Source of the DNA: Rhodobacterales bacterium 34-62-10
GTDB lineage: Bacteria; Pseudomonadota; Alphaproteobacteria; Rhodobacterales; Rhodobacteraceae
DNA length: 25,237 nt
Direction: 5' to 3'
Assembly: GCA_002282555.1 (NCBI GenBank)
Contig: NCJR01000002.1
Location: forward strand, 1 to 25,237
The notes under the pieces: generated by a model
The model's input: the letters and a program-made list of their open reading frames with translations, nothing else
Databases searched by the model: none
What the model was told of the DNA's origin: nothing
In this document: positions 25,204 to 25,237 of the stretch, piece after piece
Layout of the letters: every line of letters begins with the position of its first letter
Numbering within the stretch: position 1 is the first letter of the stretch
Translations under genes and position numbers: made by a program

Positions 25204-25237
25204 CAGTCGCCCATGTTGCGGCTGTGATGGGCGATTG
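25204..25237 (+). terminator. Stem-loop after the GT4 gene (probable terminator, cut by window edge)
   Basis: CAGTCGCCCAT at 25204-25214 pairs with ATGGGCGATTG at 25227-25237, giving an 11-bp stem with one G-T wobble and a 12-nt loop. It begins 11 bp after the GT4 stop codon. The window ends exactly at the last stem base, so the T-run that would confirm a terminator cannot be seen. Confidence 0.45.

Overview
The window looks like a chromosomal segment from an alphaproteobacterium of the Rhodobacterales (Roseobacter/Rhodobacter type). The reasons are the high-GC coding bias, the dnaA-dnaN-recF-(LysE-type exporter)-gyrB order, a riboswitch-led cobamide locus containing cbiZ, and a DUF2793/C1q-like spike-type protein. 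The genus assignment is inference. All genes in the window appear intact. I see no tRNA, rRNA, CRISPR array, insertion sequence or prophage.

Layout. (1) 185-7166, + strand: replication block dnaA, dnaN, recF, a LysE/RhtB-type exporter and gyrB; gyrB has its own strong promoter-like sequence. (2) 7235-10087: accessory metabolic genes. These are a TrmO/TsaA-domain methyltransferase (+), a secreted serine beta-lactamase-family hydrolase (-), and a fold-type I PLP aminotransferase (+). (3) 10181-18618, + strand: a cobalamin (AdoCbl-type) riboswitch followed by ten tightly overlapping genes: btuB, btuF, btuC, btuD, cbiZ, a second BtuF-like gene without signal peptide, exbB, exbD1, exbD2 and tonB. 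(4) 18624-21694, - strand: a GMC-family FAD oxidoreductase and a UDP-glucose 6-dehydrogenase. (5) 21813-25193: a DUF2793/C1q-like spike or fibre protein (-), divergent from two surface-polysaccharide glycosyltransferases (GT2-type and GT4-type, +). A stem-loop sits at the right edge.

How the genes work together. The central locus reads as one self-contained cobamide scavenging and remodelling machine. A TonB-dependent receptor (BtuB) takes corrinoid across the outer membrane, energised by a dedicated ExbB/ExbD/ExbD/TonB motor. A periplasmic binding protein (BtuF) and ABC transporter (BtuCD) move it into the cytoplasm. CbiZ then hydrolyses adenosylcobinamide or foreign cobamides to cobyric acid for rebuilding. 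All nine internal gene junctions overlap, so one riboswitch transcript probably sets the level of the whole machine. Two features stand out. The second ExbD has Asn where the proton-pathway Asp is expected, so the motor may carry a mixed ExbD pair. The second BtuF-like protein appears cytoplasmic. UDP-glucose dehydrogenase, the spike-like protein and the glycosyltransferases suggest a surface-polysaccharide neighbourhood that probably continues past the right edge.
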